Below are positions 30,928 through 39,531 of a stretch of 64,000 bases of DNA, one piece after another. The stretch lies in contig NZ_JQMX01000001.1 of the NCBI RefSeq assembly GCF_000744945.1, forward strand, positions 2,356,001-2,420,000, written 5' to 3'. Position numbers and translations under genes: made by a program. Below the pieces are notes generated by a model. The model did not search any database, was not told the DNA's origin, and saw nothing but the letters and a program-made list of their open reading frames with translations. Each line of letters opens with the position of its first letter. The first letter of the stretch is position 1. Origin of the DNA: Carnobacterium maltaromaticum DSM 20342. Its GTDB lineage: Bacteria; Bacillota; Bacilli; Lactobacillales; Carnobacteriaceae.

Positions 30928-30966
30928 GCACAATAATTTTATTTACTAAAATTATTGTGCTTTTTT
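30928..30966 (+). terminator. Terminator after oleate hydratase
   Basis: GCACAATAATTTT pairs with AAAATTATTGTGC, then six T. Confidence 0.95.
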
Positions 30967-31093
30967 ACTTTCCTATAAGTAACATTTTTCTTAAGTAGTC
31001 TAGCATTTTTCCACGTAATTCTTTAATTCAGTTTGAAAGTAGTGTAAAGTAGAAGGGTAGCTTTAAGCTGAATGAAGAGAGAGGAGTTTTATT

Positions 31094-31555
31094 ATGCAAC
31101 TACCAGTTGAAAAAAATAGCAAATTAGCCAAGAATTTAACGTTAGCATCAGCTTTATCATTAACTGTTGTGACCTTATTATCTGTGTTACAAGTGCTTTA
31201 CTTAGTGGCATTAAGCAATACAGATTTATCTAAATTGAAAGAATTAACTGCGGAACAAGCGGCTGTTATTCGAGAATCAATTACCTTGCCGACGATTTTA
31301 TTTTTTGCAGGAATCGCCTTAATTTATTTGATTGTCACAGTTTTTATGTATCTATTTGTCATGAAAATAAAAAAAGGGAAAGCTATTTCAGTTATTCCTT
31401 ACTATGTATCCATTTTAATGCTAGCTTATTCTTTTTTACAAAGTGCAATTGCAGTAAATATATTCAATGCTGCACTTTATTTTATTGTAGGCGTTGTTGT
31501 AGGTTTTGCAGTGTTTTACGGGTATAAATATAAAAAGAGTATCGTCTCAGAATAA
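31094..31555 (+). CDS. Small membrane protein, unknown function
   Basis: A 153-residue protein with four predicted membrane helices and short loops. GAGAGGAG precedes ATG 31094. I do not recognise a family. It stands alone between two terminators. Confidence 0.7.
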   Translation: MQLPVEKNSKLAKNLTLASALSLTVVTLLSVLQVLYLVALSNTDLSKLKELTAEQAAVIRESITLPTILFFAGIALIYLIVTVFMYLFVMKIKKGKAISVIPYYVSILMLAYSFLQSAIAVNIFNAALYFIVGVVVGFAVFYGYKYKKSIVSE

Positions 31556-31562
31556 AAAGTTA

Positions 31563-31601
31563 AGAAACCTCATTGCTGAATGAAGCGATGAGGTTTCTTT
31601 G
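31563..31601. terminator. Bidirectional terminator between the membrane protein gene and treR
   Basis: AGAAACCTCAT pairs with ATGAGGTTTCT around a bulged loop, with T-run on the plus side; it lies just beyond the convergent treR stop codon. Confidence 0.8.
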
Positions 31602-31606
31602 TTTAG

Positions 31607-32323
31607 TTAAACAGGACTTTTTCTGCGGGCAAATTCAACAAAACGAAAACGGTCGAGACGATGCCGGGATTCAGTGTATTGAAAAAGAGTGGTATCTTCT
31701 AAATAAACGTCGCTACGTACGACTACAATATGTGTATCATCACCTAAATCCATCAACTCTTGGTCTTCAGGAGTGATTGGGTCGACTGTGATTTCTTTCT
31801 GAGCATAGCTAATTGCGAGTCCCAGAGTGTGTTCAATATAGTTATAAATGGAGTCTTGCGCTGCAGCTTGAGGCATCTCAGAAATGATTGAGAGCAATAA
31901 GTAATCTTTATCTAGAATAACCACCTCGCCATTAAATCGGCGCTGTCTTTCGATGTAAATCACTTTAGTATCTGTGGGTAGTTTAAGTCTTTCGGCTAAT
32001 TTTTCAGGGATTGTTTGGACTTCATTTTTAGTCACAATCGTTTCGCTTTTCATCTGTTGTGACTCTTGGAGCTCTTTGAAACTTGTTAAACCTGAGACTG
32101 GAAAATCAAATCGATTTACATCTAAAACGATAGAGCCTTTTCCTTGTTTTTTTTGAATATAGCCACTCTCGAGTAGTAATACTAAAGCTTTTCTAATTGT
32201 TTCACGGGAAACACTGTACTCTTTAGTTAACTCATTTTCACTAGGTAAAAGTTGACCAGGTTGATACTTTTTTTCTAAAATTGCTTTTTCTAAATCTAAG
32301 TAAATTTCATGGAATTTGTTCAT
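31607..32323 (-). CDS. treR: Trehalose operon repressor, GntR/HutC family
   Basis: A 238-residue regulator. The N-terminal winged helix reads PSENELTKEYSVSRETIRKA; the C-terminal UTRA domain has VILDKDY, GLAISYAQKEI and the ending LFQYTESRHRLDRFRFVEF, closely following Bacillus TreR as I remember it. Trehalose-6-phosphate is the family's inducer. Its expected operator, CTTGTATATACAAG, occurs at 4478-4491 in front of treB. It is therefore unusual that treR is 27 kb from treB and alone. AGGAGGGTCG precedes the start. No TreR palindrome is seen before treR itself. Confidence 0.9.
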   Translation of the reverse strand: MNKFHEIYLDLEKAILEKKYQPGQLLPSENELTKEYSVSRETIRKALVLLLESGYIQKKQGKGSIVLDVNRFDFPVSGLTSFKELQESQQMKSETIVTKNEVQTIPEKLAERLKLPTDTKVIYIERQRRFNGEVVILDKDYLLLSIISEMPQAAAQDSIYNYIEHTLGLAISYAQKEITVDPITPEDQELMDLGDDTHIVVVRSDVYLEDTTLFQYTESRHRLDRFRFVEFARRKSPV

Positions 32324-32346
32324 AGGGTATCGACCCTCCTTTACTA

Positions 32347-32390
32347 AAAGTTCATTGAGCCATATAGGACTGGCTCAAAAAAACTAGCCT
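32347..32390 (+). repeat. Structured repeat, short copy D (centre deleted)
   Basis: AGTTCATTGAGCC (up to 32361) runs directly into ACTGGCTC, giving a GAGCC/GGCTC mini-hairpin with ATATAGGACT loop; the central hairpin seen in the other copies is missing. It is followed by ACTAGCCTAAATAAAA, which recurs after copy C. Confidence 0.65.
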
Positions 32391-32396
32391 AAATAA

Positions 32397-32515
32397 AAAG
32401 TTCGTTGAGCTGGTTAGGCCTGGCAGAAAAATAGGGAATTCCAAGAAAAGTGGTTCTTTACTTTTTTGGGAATTTATCTTTTTTCCGAAGGACTGGCTCA
32501 AAAGAACTAGCCTAA
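32397..32515 (+). repeat. Structured repeat, copy C
   Basis: AAAGTTCGTTGAGC, TAGGCCTGGC and GAAAAATAGGG as in copies A and B. The central hairpin pairs AATTCC..AAAAGT with ACTTTTTTGGGAATT, then TATC and TTTTTTCC. The outer GAGC (32407-32410) pairs with GCTC (32496-32499). It lies in the gap between two minus-strand genes. Confidence 0.75.
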
Positions 32516-32573
32516 AAAAACATTCTCTTACCATTTTAGCATAGACGGCTTTATAAATGGAGAGTGAAGTCAA

Positions 32574-32612
32574 ATAAAAAAGACAAGCTCTAACTAGCGA
32601 GCTTGTCTTTTG
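32574..32612 (-). terminator. Terminator of the acidic membrane protein gene
   Basis: On the minus strand AAAGACAAGCTC pairs with GAGCTTGTCTTT, then a T-run. Confidence 0.9.
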
Positions 32613-32623
32613 ATTTATTCGGA

Positions 32624-33598
32624 TTATTTACGTGTGAAGTTAACTTCTGGTGTTGCGAAATCTTTATTTTTCAACATTAAGTCCTTACCTTGTAACGCAA
32701 AATTAAAATTCGTTAAACGATAATTAAAGTATTCATCTAAATTCGTATCTTTAAAGGCTGTTTCATAAGCAGCTTTTGTATAAACGAGTACGACTTCTTT
32801 GTCTGTTTCATCTTTAACTTTCACTTGATCAGTTAATTCTTTGAAGGTTTTGATATTTGCTTCATCAATCGTCTTTTTATCTAAAACAATTTTAACGCTT
32901 GTGTCAGTAGCCCCAAATTGATTAACACCCTTACGCGTTAATTCACTTGTGAAAACTAAATTCATACCTTTAACACCATTCATATCAACAAAGCTAAATT
33001 CAGACTTGCTCCCTTTATTGACAATTTTAAAGGTACCAGCTGTATTTTCTCCTTGCCATGTACCACCAATTTTACTGAAAAACGGGAAGACATAGTAGCC
33101 AAAGATTAAAACAGCAACAATCATAATACCTAATAAGCTATAAAGGATTTTACCCATGTGTTTAGCCAATTTACCTTTAGGTTCTTCATCTTCAAGGTCC
33201 TCATCTTCTAAATCTTCTTCGTCAAATTCGCCATCAATTTCTTCACCTTCTATAGATACACCTTCAACAACACCAGAACTAGCTAGTGCTTCGATACCTT
33301 CTTCTAAAATTACTTCTTCAGCAGTATTTGTTGCAGTAGTCTCAGTTGTAGCGTCCACTTCGTTAAGATCCTTAGACGGAACTTCTTCATCAACGATTAC
33401 TTCTTCGGTTACGACGTCATCTTCTACTACTGTTTCTGTATCAGAAGGTGCTACGTCATCTTCTTTGGCAGGTGTTGCTTCTGTTTCAGTACTTACTACT
33501 GTTTCTTCGCTATCTTTAAGAACTTCATTCTCAGGAGTAACAACTACCTCCTCTTCATTTTTCTTAATTTCTTCTTCGTTTGTCTTTTTTTCAGTCAT
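32624..33598 (-). CDS. Membrane protein with long acidic N-terminal region
   Basis: A 324-residue protein. Residues 1-150 are very rich in Glu, Asp, Val and Thr and lack hydrophobic order, so probably disordered; one membrane helix (about 160-182) follows, preceded by KGKLAKHMGK, which places the acidic part inside the cell. The last 140 residues, starting GGTWQGENTAG, form an extracellular domain that may be a small beta-barrel or lipocalin-like fold (inference). The start is at 33598, where AAAGGAG stands upstream; the longer frame to 33667 has no site. I do not recognise the family. Confidence 0.75.
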   Translation of the reverse strand: MTEKKTNEEEIKKNEEEVVVTPENEVLKDSEETVVSTETEATPAKEDDVAPSDTETVVEDDVVTEEVIVDEEVPSKDLNEVDATTETTATNTAEEVILEEGIEALASSGVVEGVSIEGEEIDGEFDEEDLEDEDLEDEEPKGKLAKHMGKILYSLLGIMIVAVLIFGYYVFPFFSKIGGTWQGENTAGTFKIVNKGSKSEFSFVDMNGVKGMNLVFTSELTRKGVNQFGATDTSVKIVLDKKTIDEANIKTFKELTDQVKVKDETDKEVVLVYTKAAYETAFKDTNLDEYFNYRLTNFNFALQGKDLMLKNKDFATPEVNFTRK

Positions 33599-34027
33599 TT
33601 TTTTTACTCCTTTCTGATTTTCTAATTTTGTACGTAAAGCAATGGAACGTACTATCCTTAAATTCACACTTTATAAAATAAACGAATGATTTCTTTAATC
33701 GCTATCTTGAAAATCGCAACATATCTTCTATTATATAACATTTTGGTTCCTTTATGTTTGTTTTATTTTACCTTATTGAGTGAATAAATGAAAATTTCAG
33801 TCAATAAAAAGGCTTTTTTTAGAAGGCTAGAGTCAGTGAGTTGTTTTTTTATTAGAGGGAAAATCGAATTAAACCATACATGCAAAAAGGAATTTCATTT
33901 CAGAGTATTTTGTAGCTGTTTTTTTATTAGGATTTTTAAATTTAAAATAATAGTGTTTATCAGTAGATGAAAATGAACGATTTATGTAAATAAAGATCAA
34001 ATTAAGTATTGAAACACCCATAGATCA

Positions 34028-34056
34028 TTGACAAAAGCTTTTACGAACGGTATATT
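34028..34056 (+). promoter_or_regulatory. Promoter upstream of the FUSC-like gene
   Basis: TTGACA (34028-34033), 17-base spacer, TATATT (34051-34056). The region 33599-34027 otherwise shows only AT-rich sequence. Confidence 0.6.
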
Positions 34057-34222
34057 TTTAGTATAGTTAGAAATGACTTTTGTTTTTTACTAATTTAATT
34101 TTAGATAAGAGTAGTCGAGTATACATAAAAAAGAGTCAGGTATTCATTCCCTTTTTAGTAAAATAAAGTTGGAAGGGATGCTTTTGTGTTGGTATAAAAT
34201 TGAAGGAAGTGTCCGTTCAGGT

Positions 34223-34726
34223 ATGTTGGATTTAAAAAAATTTAAAATCGGATTGCGCACATTAAAAACAGGGATTAGTGTGTTTTTATGCATGCTTATT
34301 TTCACCATATTTGATCGTGGTACACCGATTGTTGCTACGTTAACGGCGGTTTTTGCGTTAAGGGAAGATATGAATAACACCTTGAAGTTTGGTCGACATC
34401 GGATCGTGGGAAATACCTTTGGGGCGATTTTTGCTGTTGTTGTCATTTTATTATATGAATGGGTTGGCAATATTGTTTTAGTACAGCTAGTAGGTATTCC
34501 ACTATTAATTATGATTATGATTACGTTTTGTGTCGCAACAGGGCATAGTGAAGGTGTAGTTGGAGCTTGTGGTACATTTTTAACGATTATTTTTATGATT
34601 CCGGAAAACGAGTCTTTTGGTTATGCGTTGCAACGTGTAGTCGATACCTTTATTGGCACTGGGATTGCTTTAGGTGTGAATCATTTTATTCGTCCTAAAA
34701 AAGCACGAGCTTCTTCTATCGAGTAA
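34223..34726 (+). CDS. FUSC / aromatic acid exporter N-terminal-type membrane protein
   Basis: A 167-residue protein with about four membrane helices. The start MLDLKKFKIGLRTLKTGISVF and the FALREDMNNTLKFGRHRIVGNTFG segment are typical of the DUF939/ArAE_1 group of the FUSC superfamily. It lacks the cytosolic C-terminal domain of longer members. The substrate is unknown. ATG 34223 is chosen from family likeness; in-frame TTG 34169 and ATG 34178 would add 18 or 15 unlike residues, though a GGAAGG lies near them, so the start is uncertain. Confidence 0.7.
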   Translation: MLDLKKFKIGLRTLKTGISVFLCMLIFTIFDRGTPIVATLTAVFALREDMNNTLKFGRHRIVGNTFGAIFAVVVILLYEWVGNIVLVQLVGIPLLIMIMITFCVATGHSEGVVGACGTFLTIIFMIPENESFGYALQRVVDTFIGTGIALGVNHFIRPKKARASSIE

Positions 34727-34747
34727 GTAATTATTCGTCAAATCCAC

Positions 34748-34788
34748 AAAAAAACCACTTAGAAAGTTAGATTTCTAAGTGGTTTTTT
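34748..34788. terminator. Bidirectional terminator
   Basis: AAACCACTTAGAAA pairs with TTTCTAAGTGGTTT with A-tract before and T-tract after; serves the FUSC-like gene and the convergent DUF1002 gene. Confidence 0.95.
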
Positions 34789-34808
34789 AATGTAGTTAGA
34801 GAACTATT

Positions 34809-35780
34809 TTAGTTAAAGAAACCAGTCAGCCAGTTAACAAAGTTATCCCAGTTTGTTCGAACATTTTGTAAGAAACCTTGTGCTTGCTCTGAATTTAAAC
34901 TATTTCGTGCTTCGCCTAACCAGTTTTTAGCATTATTCATGACATCTTCACCAAAACGATTTAATTGATTAATCAATTCTTTATTATCGATGGCAGATGA
35001 ATTTTGAAAACGAATCATAAAATTGACAATCTCCGTTTTTTGTTCGGGTGTGACTACATTTTCTAAACTATTATTTTTTAAAGCGTCATTCACGATACGT
35101 TCTACGTCAGCTTTGGTAGCAAGCTCATCTTGCTTTTTACGGATACTCGCAAGCTCCGCTTTGATTTCAGCAAAAGCCACATTTAAATTGGCATCACTAA
35201 ACTTAGAGTTATCACTATTCGCATCACTAATACTTGAAATAACCCCTAGCTCTTCTTGTCCAACTGCAATGGCTTCTTTATCAAGTGCTTGGCCGTTTTC
35301 ATCGAAAGCCATAAATACACCCGCCAAAGCTCCTTCGCCAGTAACTGGAACAGCGGAAGCTACTTTGATAGTCGCATCTGTGACACCGGCCGTAATACTA
35401 GCATTACGATATTGTTCTGTTGTGATTAATGTAATATTTTTAGGTGTAACAATTTCAACTTTAACGCCATCACCAGCAGATGTTCGTTGAATTAATGAGC
35501 TTGAAAATACTTGAGCTCCGGGGTTATTGCTATTTTGTAAATATTTCCCAATTACTGTCCCATCTACAACAAATTCATCTACAGAATCATCTTTTTTGAT
35601 GCCTAGCAAATCCCTAGTTTCTTGAATTTGAGCATCACTCAAAGTTACTCCTCTAGTAAAGGCCGGTTTACCCCAAGTTTCATTAATAGGTGTTTGAGCA
35701 AAAGCAGTGGTTGAACTAACTAAAAATCCTGTAGCCAATAGTCCTACGAGCCCCGCTGTGATTATTTTTTTAAGTTTCAT
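34809..35780 (-). CDS. Secreted DUF1002-family protein
   Basis: A 323-residue protein with a signal peptide (cleavage probably after TTAFA, about residue 29). The first part of the mature protein, TWGKPAFTRGVTLSDAQIQ, and the following 200 residues match DUF1002 (as in Bacillus YpuA). The last 90 residues are helical, with tryptophans spaced along the C-terminus. The start at 35780 is preferred over 35786, since GGAG is only one base from the latter. Function unknown. Confidence 0.8.
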   Translation of the reverse strand: MKLKKIITAGLVGLLATGFLVSSTTAFAQTPINETWGKPAFTRGVTLSDAQIQETRDLLGIKKDDSVDEFVVDGTVIGKYLQNSNNPGAQVFSSSLIQRTSAGDGVKVEIVTPKNITLITTEQYRNASITAGVTDATIKVASAVPVTGEGALAGVFMAFDENGQALDKEAIAVGQEELGVISSISDANSDNSKFSDANLNVAFAEIKAELASIRKKQDELATKADVERIVNDALKNNSLENVVTPEQKTEIVNFMIRFQNSSAIDNKELINQLNRFGEDVMNNAKNWLGEARNSLNSEQAQGFLQNVRTNWDNFVNWLTGFFN

Positions 35781-35925
35781 ATCCATACTCCTTCATAGTC
35801 AAAATAAGTAAATAATTCTTTTATACAAGTAGTAGGTACATTGTAGCAATATTCCTGCTGGTTCTACAACTGATAAGACTACTTAATAAAAGAATCTTAC
35901 AAATTTTAAGAGAAATTTAGAGTAA

Positions 35926-36918
35926 TCAGAGCATTTCTTTTGCAAGTAAGCGATAGACATTTAAGCGTTTTTCTTGGCTATGAGGGGTACTGATAATCAT
36001 CGCTTCTTGGAATCCATAGTACTCGCCTTCTTCTACTAAACGATCTGCCACGGCTTTGGCTGTTCCTACAAAATGAATTTTGCGACTCTCCTGTATTTTT
36101 AAACGGTCCATTTCGGTCAAACTGAAATTTTGGGCTTCTTCAGGAGTGATAATTCCAGTTAATTGGCCTTTGGTCATCATTAGACGCTGGATATCTGTTG
36201 GTCTAGCTTCAAATTCAGCTTCTTCTATGCTTTCTGCAACAGTTGCTAAATAAGCGACATTGATTTCAGGTTTTTCCATAAAATAAGAGGGGATGAAACG
36301 ATCTTTATACAGACTTAAGATTTCTTTAGTCATGGAACCACTGAAAAATTGGGCAAAGGAATAGCCGACTCCCATGCGTGCTGCTTGTAACGCACTATCG
36401 CCACTAGAGCCTAAAAGCCAAGCTTCAGGTAAAGTAACTGGTGTAGGTGAAGCAATGGTTGTTTGGTAAAGTTCATCTGCCGGGACTTTATCATTGATCA
36501 AGGCTAATGTTGTTTCTAGTTTTTCATATAGTTCTCGCATTTGCGGCCGTTTGCTTTGTGCTAAAGCGTAAATAGCTTTCATATCTCCACCAGGCGCACG
36601 ACCTGCGCCGAAGTCAATTCGTCCTGGACTTAAGGCACTGAGAGTTTTAAATGTTTCTGCCATTTTTAACGGCGAGTAATGCATAATCATAGTTCCACCT
36701 GTCCCTAAACGGATATTTTTAGTTAAGGCAGCTAAATGAGCGACAATGATTTCTGGGGCAACACTGGCGACAGATGCAGAACCATGATGCTCTGCAAACC
36801 ACATCCGGTGATAGCCTAATTCGTCAGCTAACAGGGCTAATTCTTTGGCTTTATCTAGTGCTGCAACGGCAGTATTTCCTTTAGTAACGGGTATTTGATC
36901 GAGTACACTTAATTTCAT
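35926..36918 (-). CDS. Luciferase-like flavin-dependent monooxygenase
   Basis: A 330-residue LLM-class flavoprotein of the group related to MsnO8/YhbW. Markers: N-terminal LSVLDQIPV, the WFAEHHG motif, LGTGG and SPGRIDFGAGRAPGGD. It would use reduced FMN from a separate reductase; substrate unknown. Start ATG 36918 has AGGAGG upstream on the minus strand. Confidence 0.88.
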   Translation of the reverse strand: MKLSVLDQIPVTKGNTAVAALDKAKELALLADELGYHRMWFAEHHGSASVASVAPEIIVAHLAALTKNIRLGTGGTMIMHYSPLKMAETFKTLSALSPGRIDFGAGRAPGGDMKAIYALAQSKRPQMRELYEKLETTLALINDKVPADELYQTTIASPTPVTLPEAWLLGSSGDSALQAARMGVGYSFAQFFSGSMTKEILSLYKDRFIPSYFMEKPEINVAYLATVAESIEEAEFEARPTDIQRLMMTKGQLTGIITPEEAQNFSLTEMDRLKIQESRKIHFVGTAKAVADRLVEEGEYYGFQEAMIISTPHSQEKRLNVYRLLAKEML

Positions 36919-37111
36919 TATTTGTAGGCCTCCTAGGTTCCACTTATTTTAAATAAGATTACTACTTATTATAACCTTCCTAGTTAGATAAGTGAAATAA
37001 GTTATCTTCAAAAAATTAACTAAATTCAATGGTTTAAATTAGACAAAAGTGATGTTAACGGTTAGGATTAACATGAATAACATGCTTCATAATTGAAAGG
37101 GGTATTTTACT

Positions 37112-37516
37112 ATGTCTGAACAAACTAAAAAAATCTCTACTTTTCTCACATTTTCTGGAAATGCTGAAAAAGCGATGAATTTATATGTCTCTTTGTTTGA
37201 GGATGCTAAAATTCTTTCTTTAACGCACTTTGGAGAAGGTGATCGTGGAGTTGTGGGTCAAGTGATGAACGGTGAATTTGAAATCAATGGTCAATCGTTT
37301 ATGGTGATGGATATGGAAAAACAATATGCTCCAGAGCTTAATTGGGGAGTATCAATTTTTGTACGTTGTCAAGATGAAGCTGAATTTGATCGTTTATTTA
37401 CAACGTTTTCTGAAGGTGGTTCTGTAATGATGGGACCAGAAGCTGTGAATCATTTGCGTAAAGTTGCTTGGGTGACAGATTCGTTTGGTATAACTTGGCA
37501 GCTAATTTGGGAATAG
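37112..37516 (+). CDS. VOC-superfamily protein, PhnB/3-demethylubiquinone methyltransferase-like
   Basis: A 134-residue protein. KISTFLTFSGNAEKAMNLYVSLF at the start and the closing WVTDSFGITWQLI are characteristic of the PhnB-like VOC group often misnamed as 3-demethylubiquinone methyltransferases. No methyltransferase activity should be assumed. GAAAGGGG precedes ATG 37112. Probably co-transcribed with the SRPBCC gene that follows 63 bases later. Confidence 0.85.
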   Translation: MSEQTKKISTFLTFSGNAEKAMNLYVSLFEDAKILSLTHFGEGDRGVVGQVMNGEFEINGQSFMVMDMEKQYAPELNWGVSIFVRCQDEAEFDRLFTTFSEGGSVMMGPEAVNHLRKVAWVTDSFGITWQLIWE

Positions 37517-37579
37517 GTATTGATTAAGTTAGTGCGCTTAAGATAAAGCTGTAATTAAAAATATAAAGGAGGGTTTATA

Positions 37580-38002
37580 ATGAAACATATTAAAAAAGAA
37601 TTCCTGCTTAATTGCAAACCAGAAGAAGCTTGGCAACTAGTTGTTGACCGTAATAAGTATGAAAAATGGGCATTTGCATTCCAAGAAGGGTCAACTTACA
37701 CAGGCGATATGGGATTGAATGAAACAATCTCATTCGTTGATGGTTCAGGGGATGGTTTAGTTTCTAAAGTGGTTGTTTTTGAACCAGAAAAAGAAATCAA
37801 ATTCTCATTTTTAGGTGAAGTCACTAGTGGTAAATACGTTGAAGTTCCAGCATTTGCCGATATGCTTGAACATTATATTTTTGAGCCGGTGGGTAATCAG
37901 ACTAAAATGTTTGTAGATGTTGCGATGGATGATGAATATTACGACATGATGAATGAAATGTGGGATCAAGCTGGAATTGAGCTTATAAAACTAAGCAACT
38001 AA
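37580..38002 (+). CDS. SRPBCC (START/AHSA1-like) domain protein
   Basis: A 140-residue protein with the hydrophobic-pocket SRPBCC pattern: N-terminal KKEFLLNCKPEEAWQLVVD, central strands and a long C-terminal helix. Proteins of this type often sit beside PhnB-like VOC genes, as here. Ligand unknown. AAAGGAGGG precedes ATG 37580. Confidence 0.75.
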   Translation: MKHIKKEFLLNCKPEEAWQLVVDRNKYEKWAFAFQEGSTYTGDMGLNETISFVDGSGDGLVSKVVVFEPEKEIKFSFLGEVTSGKYVEVPAFADMLEHYIFEPVGNQTKMFVDVAMDDEYYDMMNEMWDQAGIELIKLSN

Positions 38003-38139
38003 TTAATAAGTACAGAAATTTTAACTCGTTATCAATATGACTGATTGTTGATTTTTCTAAAGATAATGAATGAGGAGTTCGTCTCACATTTATTATCTTT
38101 TTTCGTTTAATAGAATATAGGTGATGAAAGGATTTAAAT

Positions 38140-38775
38140 ATGACTAAAAAAGAAGATATATTAATGCAACTAAATAATCCGCCGACTAGTTTGGGGGACT
38201 TGCGAAAAATAGCTAAAGATATAAAAAAAGATCATGCATTAGCTATGGAACTGTGGGATACAGAAATATATTTAGCACGACTGTTATCCATTCTCATTAT
38301 GGACAAAAATATGCTTACTCAGGAACTAATTGATAAATTAGATAAAGATAGTGAAGAATATAATACTAGTGAAAGAAATCAGTTAATCGATTGGCTAATG
38401 GCAAACCAACTAGCTAAAAGTAAAAAAACAATATCGCTTATGGAATCGTGGCAAAACAGCCAATCATCGCTCCAAAGACGTGTTTTTTGGTATTATCAAG
38501 GTCGGCTGCGCTGGATGGGGAAAACGCCACCTCCAAATACTGAAGAGCTACTGTTATTGATTGAAGCTCAAATTGAGAATGAAGCTCCAGAAGTACAATG
38601 GGCAATGAATTTTACTGCCGCACAAATCGGAATCTTTCAAAAAGAATATCGACCAAGATGCATTCAATTAGGCGAGCGAACAGGTTTGTATAAAAATCAA
38701 AAAGTAGCAAAAAATTGTACGCCTGATTATTTACCGCTCTATATAGCCATGCAAGTTGATAAATTAAATAAATAA
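38140..38775 (+). CDS. DNA alkylation repair (AlkD-like) protein
   Basis: A 211-residue all-helical protein resembling the HEAT-like AlkD glycosylase family. Evidence: KIAKDIKKDHALAMELWDT near the start, the YYQGRLRWMG segment, and the C-terminal EVQWAMNFTAAQIG and RCIQLGERTGLY. It would excise alkylated bases, but the catalytic residue was not checked against a structure. AAAGGATTT precedes ATG 38140. Confidence 0.75.
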   Translation: MTKKEDILMQLNNPPTSLGDLRKIAKDIKKDHALAMELWDTEIYLARLLSILIMDKNMLTQELIDKLDKDSEEYNTSERNQLIDWLMANQLAKSKKTISLMESWQNSQSSLQRRVFWYYQGRLRWMGKTPPPNTEELLLLIEAQIENEAPEVQWAMNFTAAQIGIFQKEYRPRCIQLGERTGLYKNQKVAKNCTPDYLPLYIAMQVDKLNK

Positions 38776-38851
38776 GTGGAAAATAGAAGCTTGGATCAAT
38801 CATTCAATGAGGTTTTTAAAATACTATCGATGAATTGTTTGAGACTATCAG

Positions 38852-38900
38852 AAAAAGTCACACTATTGTAGCTAGCCTAGCTACAATAGTGTGACTTTTT
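38852..38900. terminator. Strong bidirectional terminator
   Basis: AAAAAGTCACACTATTGTAG runs into a nearly perfect palindrome (CTAG core) and ends GACTTTTT. The following 630 bases (38901-39531) are AT-rich with no gene I can support. Confidence 0.9.
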
Positions 38901-39531
38901 AATTTTTGGTAATTGTATTCAAGTATTTTAAAGTTAAGTGATGAACTGAATGATTTTAAAAATTTACATAGGTTAATACGGACAACGGAAGAGGGGCAGT
39001 ATCTGATTATAAAAGAAATTCTTAATTTTTATGATTGTTATTTTTAACTGCTTGAATCTAAGTTGGTATTCGTAAATTTGAAAAATAACTATCAATAATA
39101 GTTATTATATGACAATTGCTAAAAATTGTGATTTCCTGTACAATAAATCATCATTTAAGTGTTATTTTAACAGATGAATCAACAGTAATTCTTGATTTAA
39201 ACAAATTTTTTTGAGTAGTCGAAATTTTAATTAAAGGAATTAACACGAGTAGCGTTTATTAGAAAATTGTGATAAAGTCTATAAAATACGAAATAGAATT
39301 TTGAAAAGGTTGTGATAATAACTGCCAAAAATTAAATTAAGGTGTTTGAGAAAGGGGCATGAAAGTGATTATTTAGAACTATTAGATATAGGGCTAACTA
39401 TGTAAAAATTGTTATCATGTATGAGATTTATCGGAAGTTGTAGGTAATTAAGGAGAAAATCAACGACTGAAGTTATAAGAATAGCTTGTTCAATACAGAA
39501 GTTAAAGTAAAAAAAAGAGAGTTGATTAGAT

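Noticed and set aside
32352..32573. Minus-strand frame of 73 codons near treR
   Set aside because: Translation of repeat copies C and D (repeated FLFRLV-type strings), not a real protein.
33156..33617. Serine-rich plus-strand frame of 153 codons
   Set aside because: Antisense shadow of the acidic membrane protein; Glu/Asp codons read as Ser on the other strand.
33788..33970. 60-codon plus-strand frame
   Set aside because: AT-rich, no ribosome site, no family; the sequence around 33840-33930 only has a short near-repeat of a T-run motif.
35023..35490. Plus-strand frame of 155 codons
   Set aside because: Antisense to the DUF1002 gene, which has a signal peptide and ribosome site.
38901..39531. 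Gene search in the 630-base gap before the Mga-like gene
   Set aside because: Only short AT-rich frames without ribosome sites; nothing supportable.
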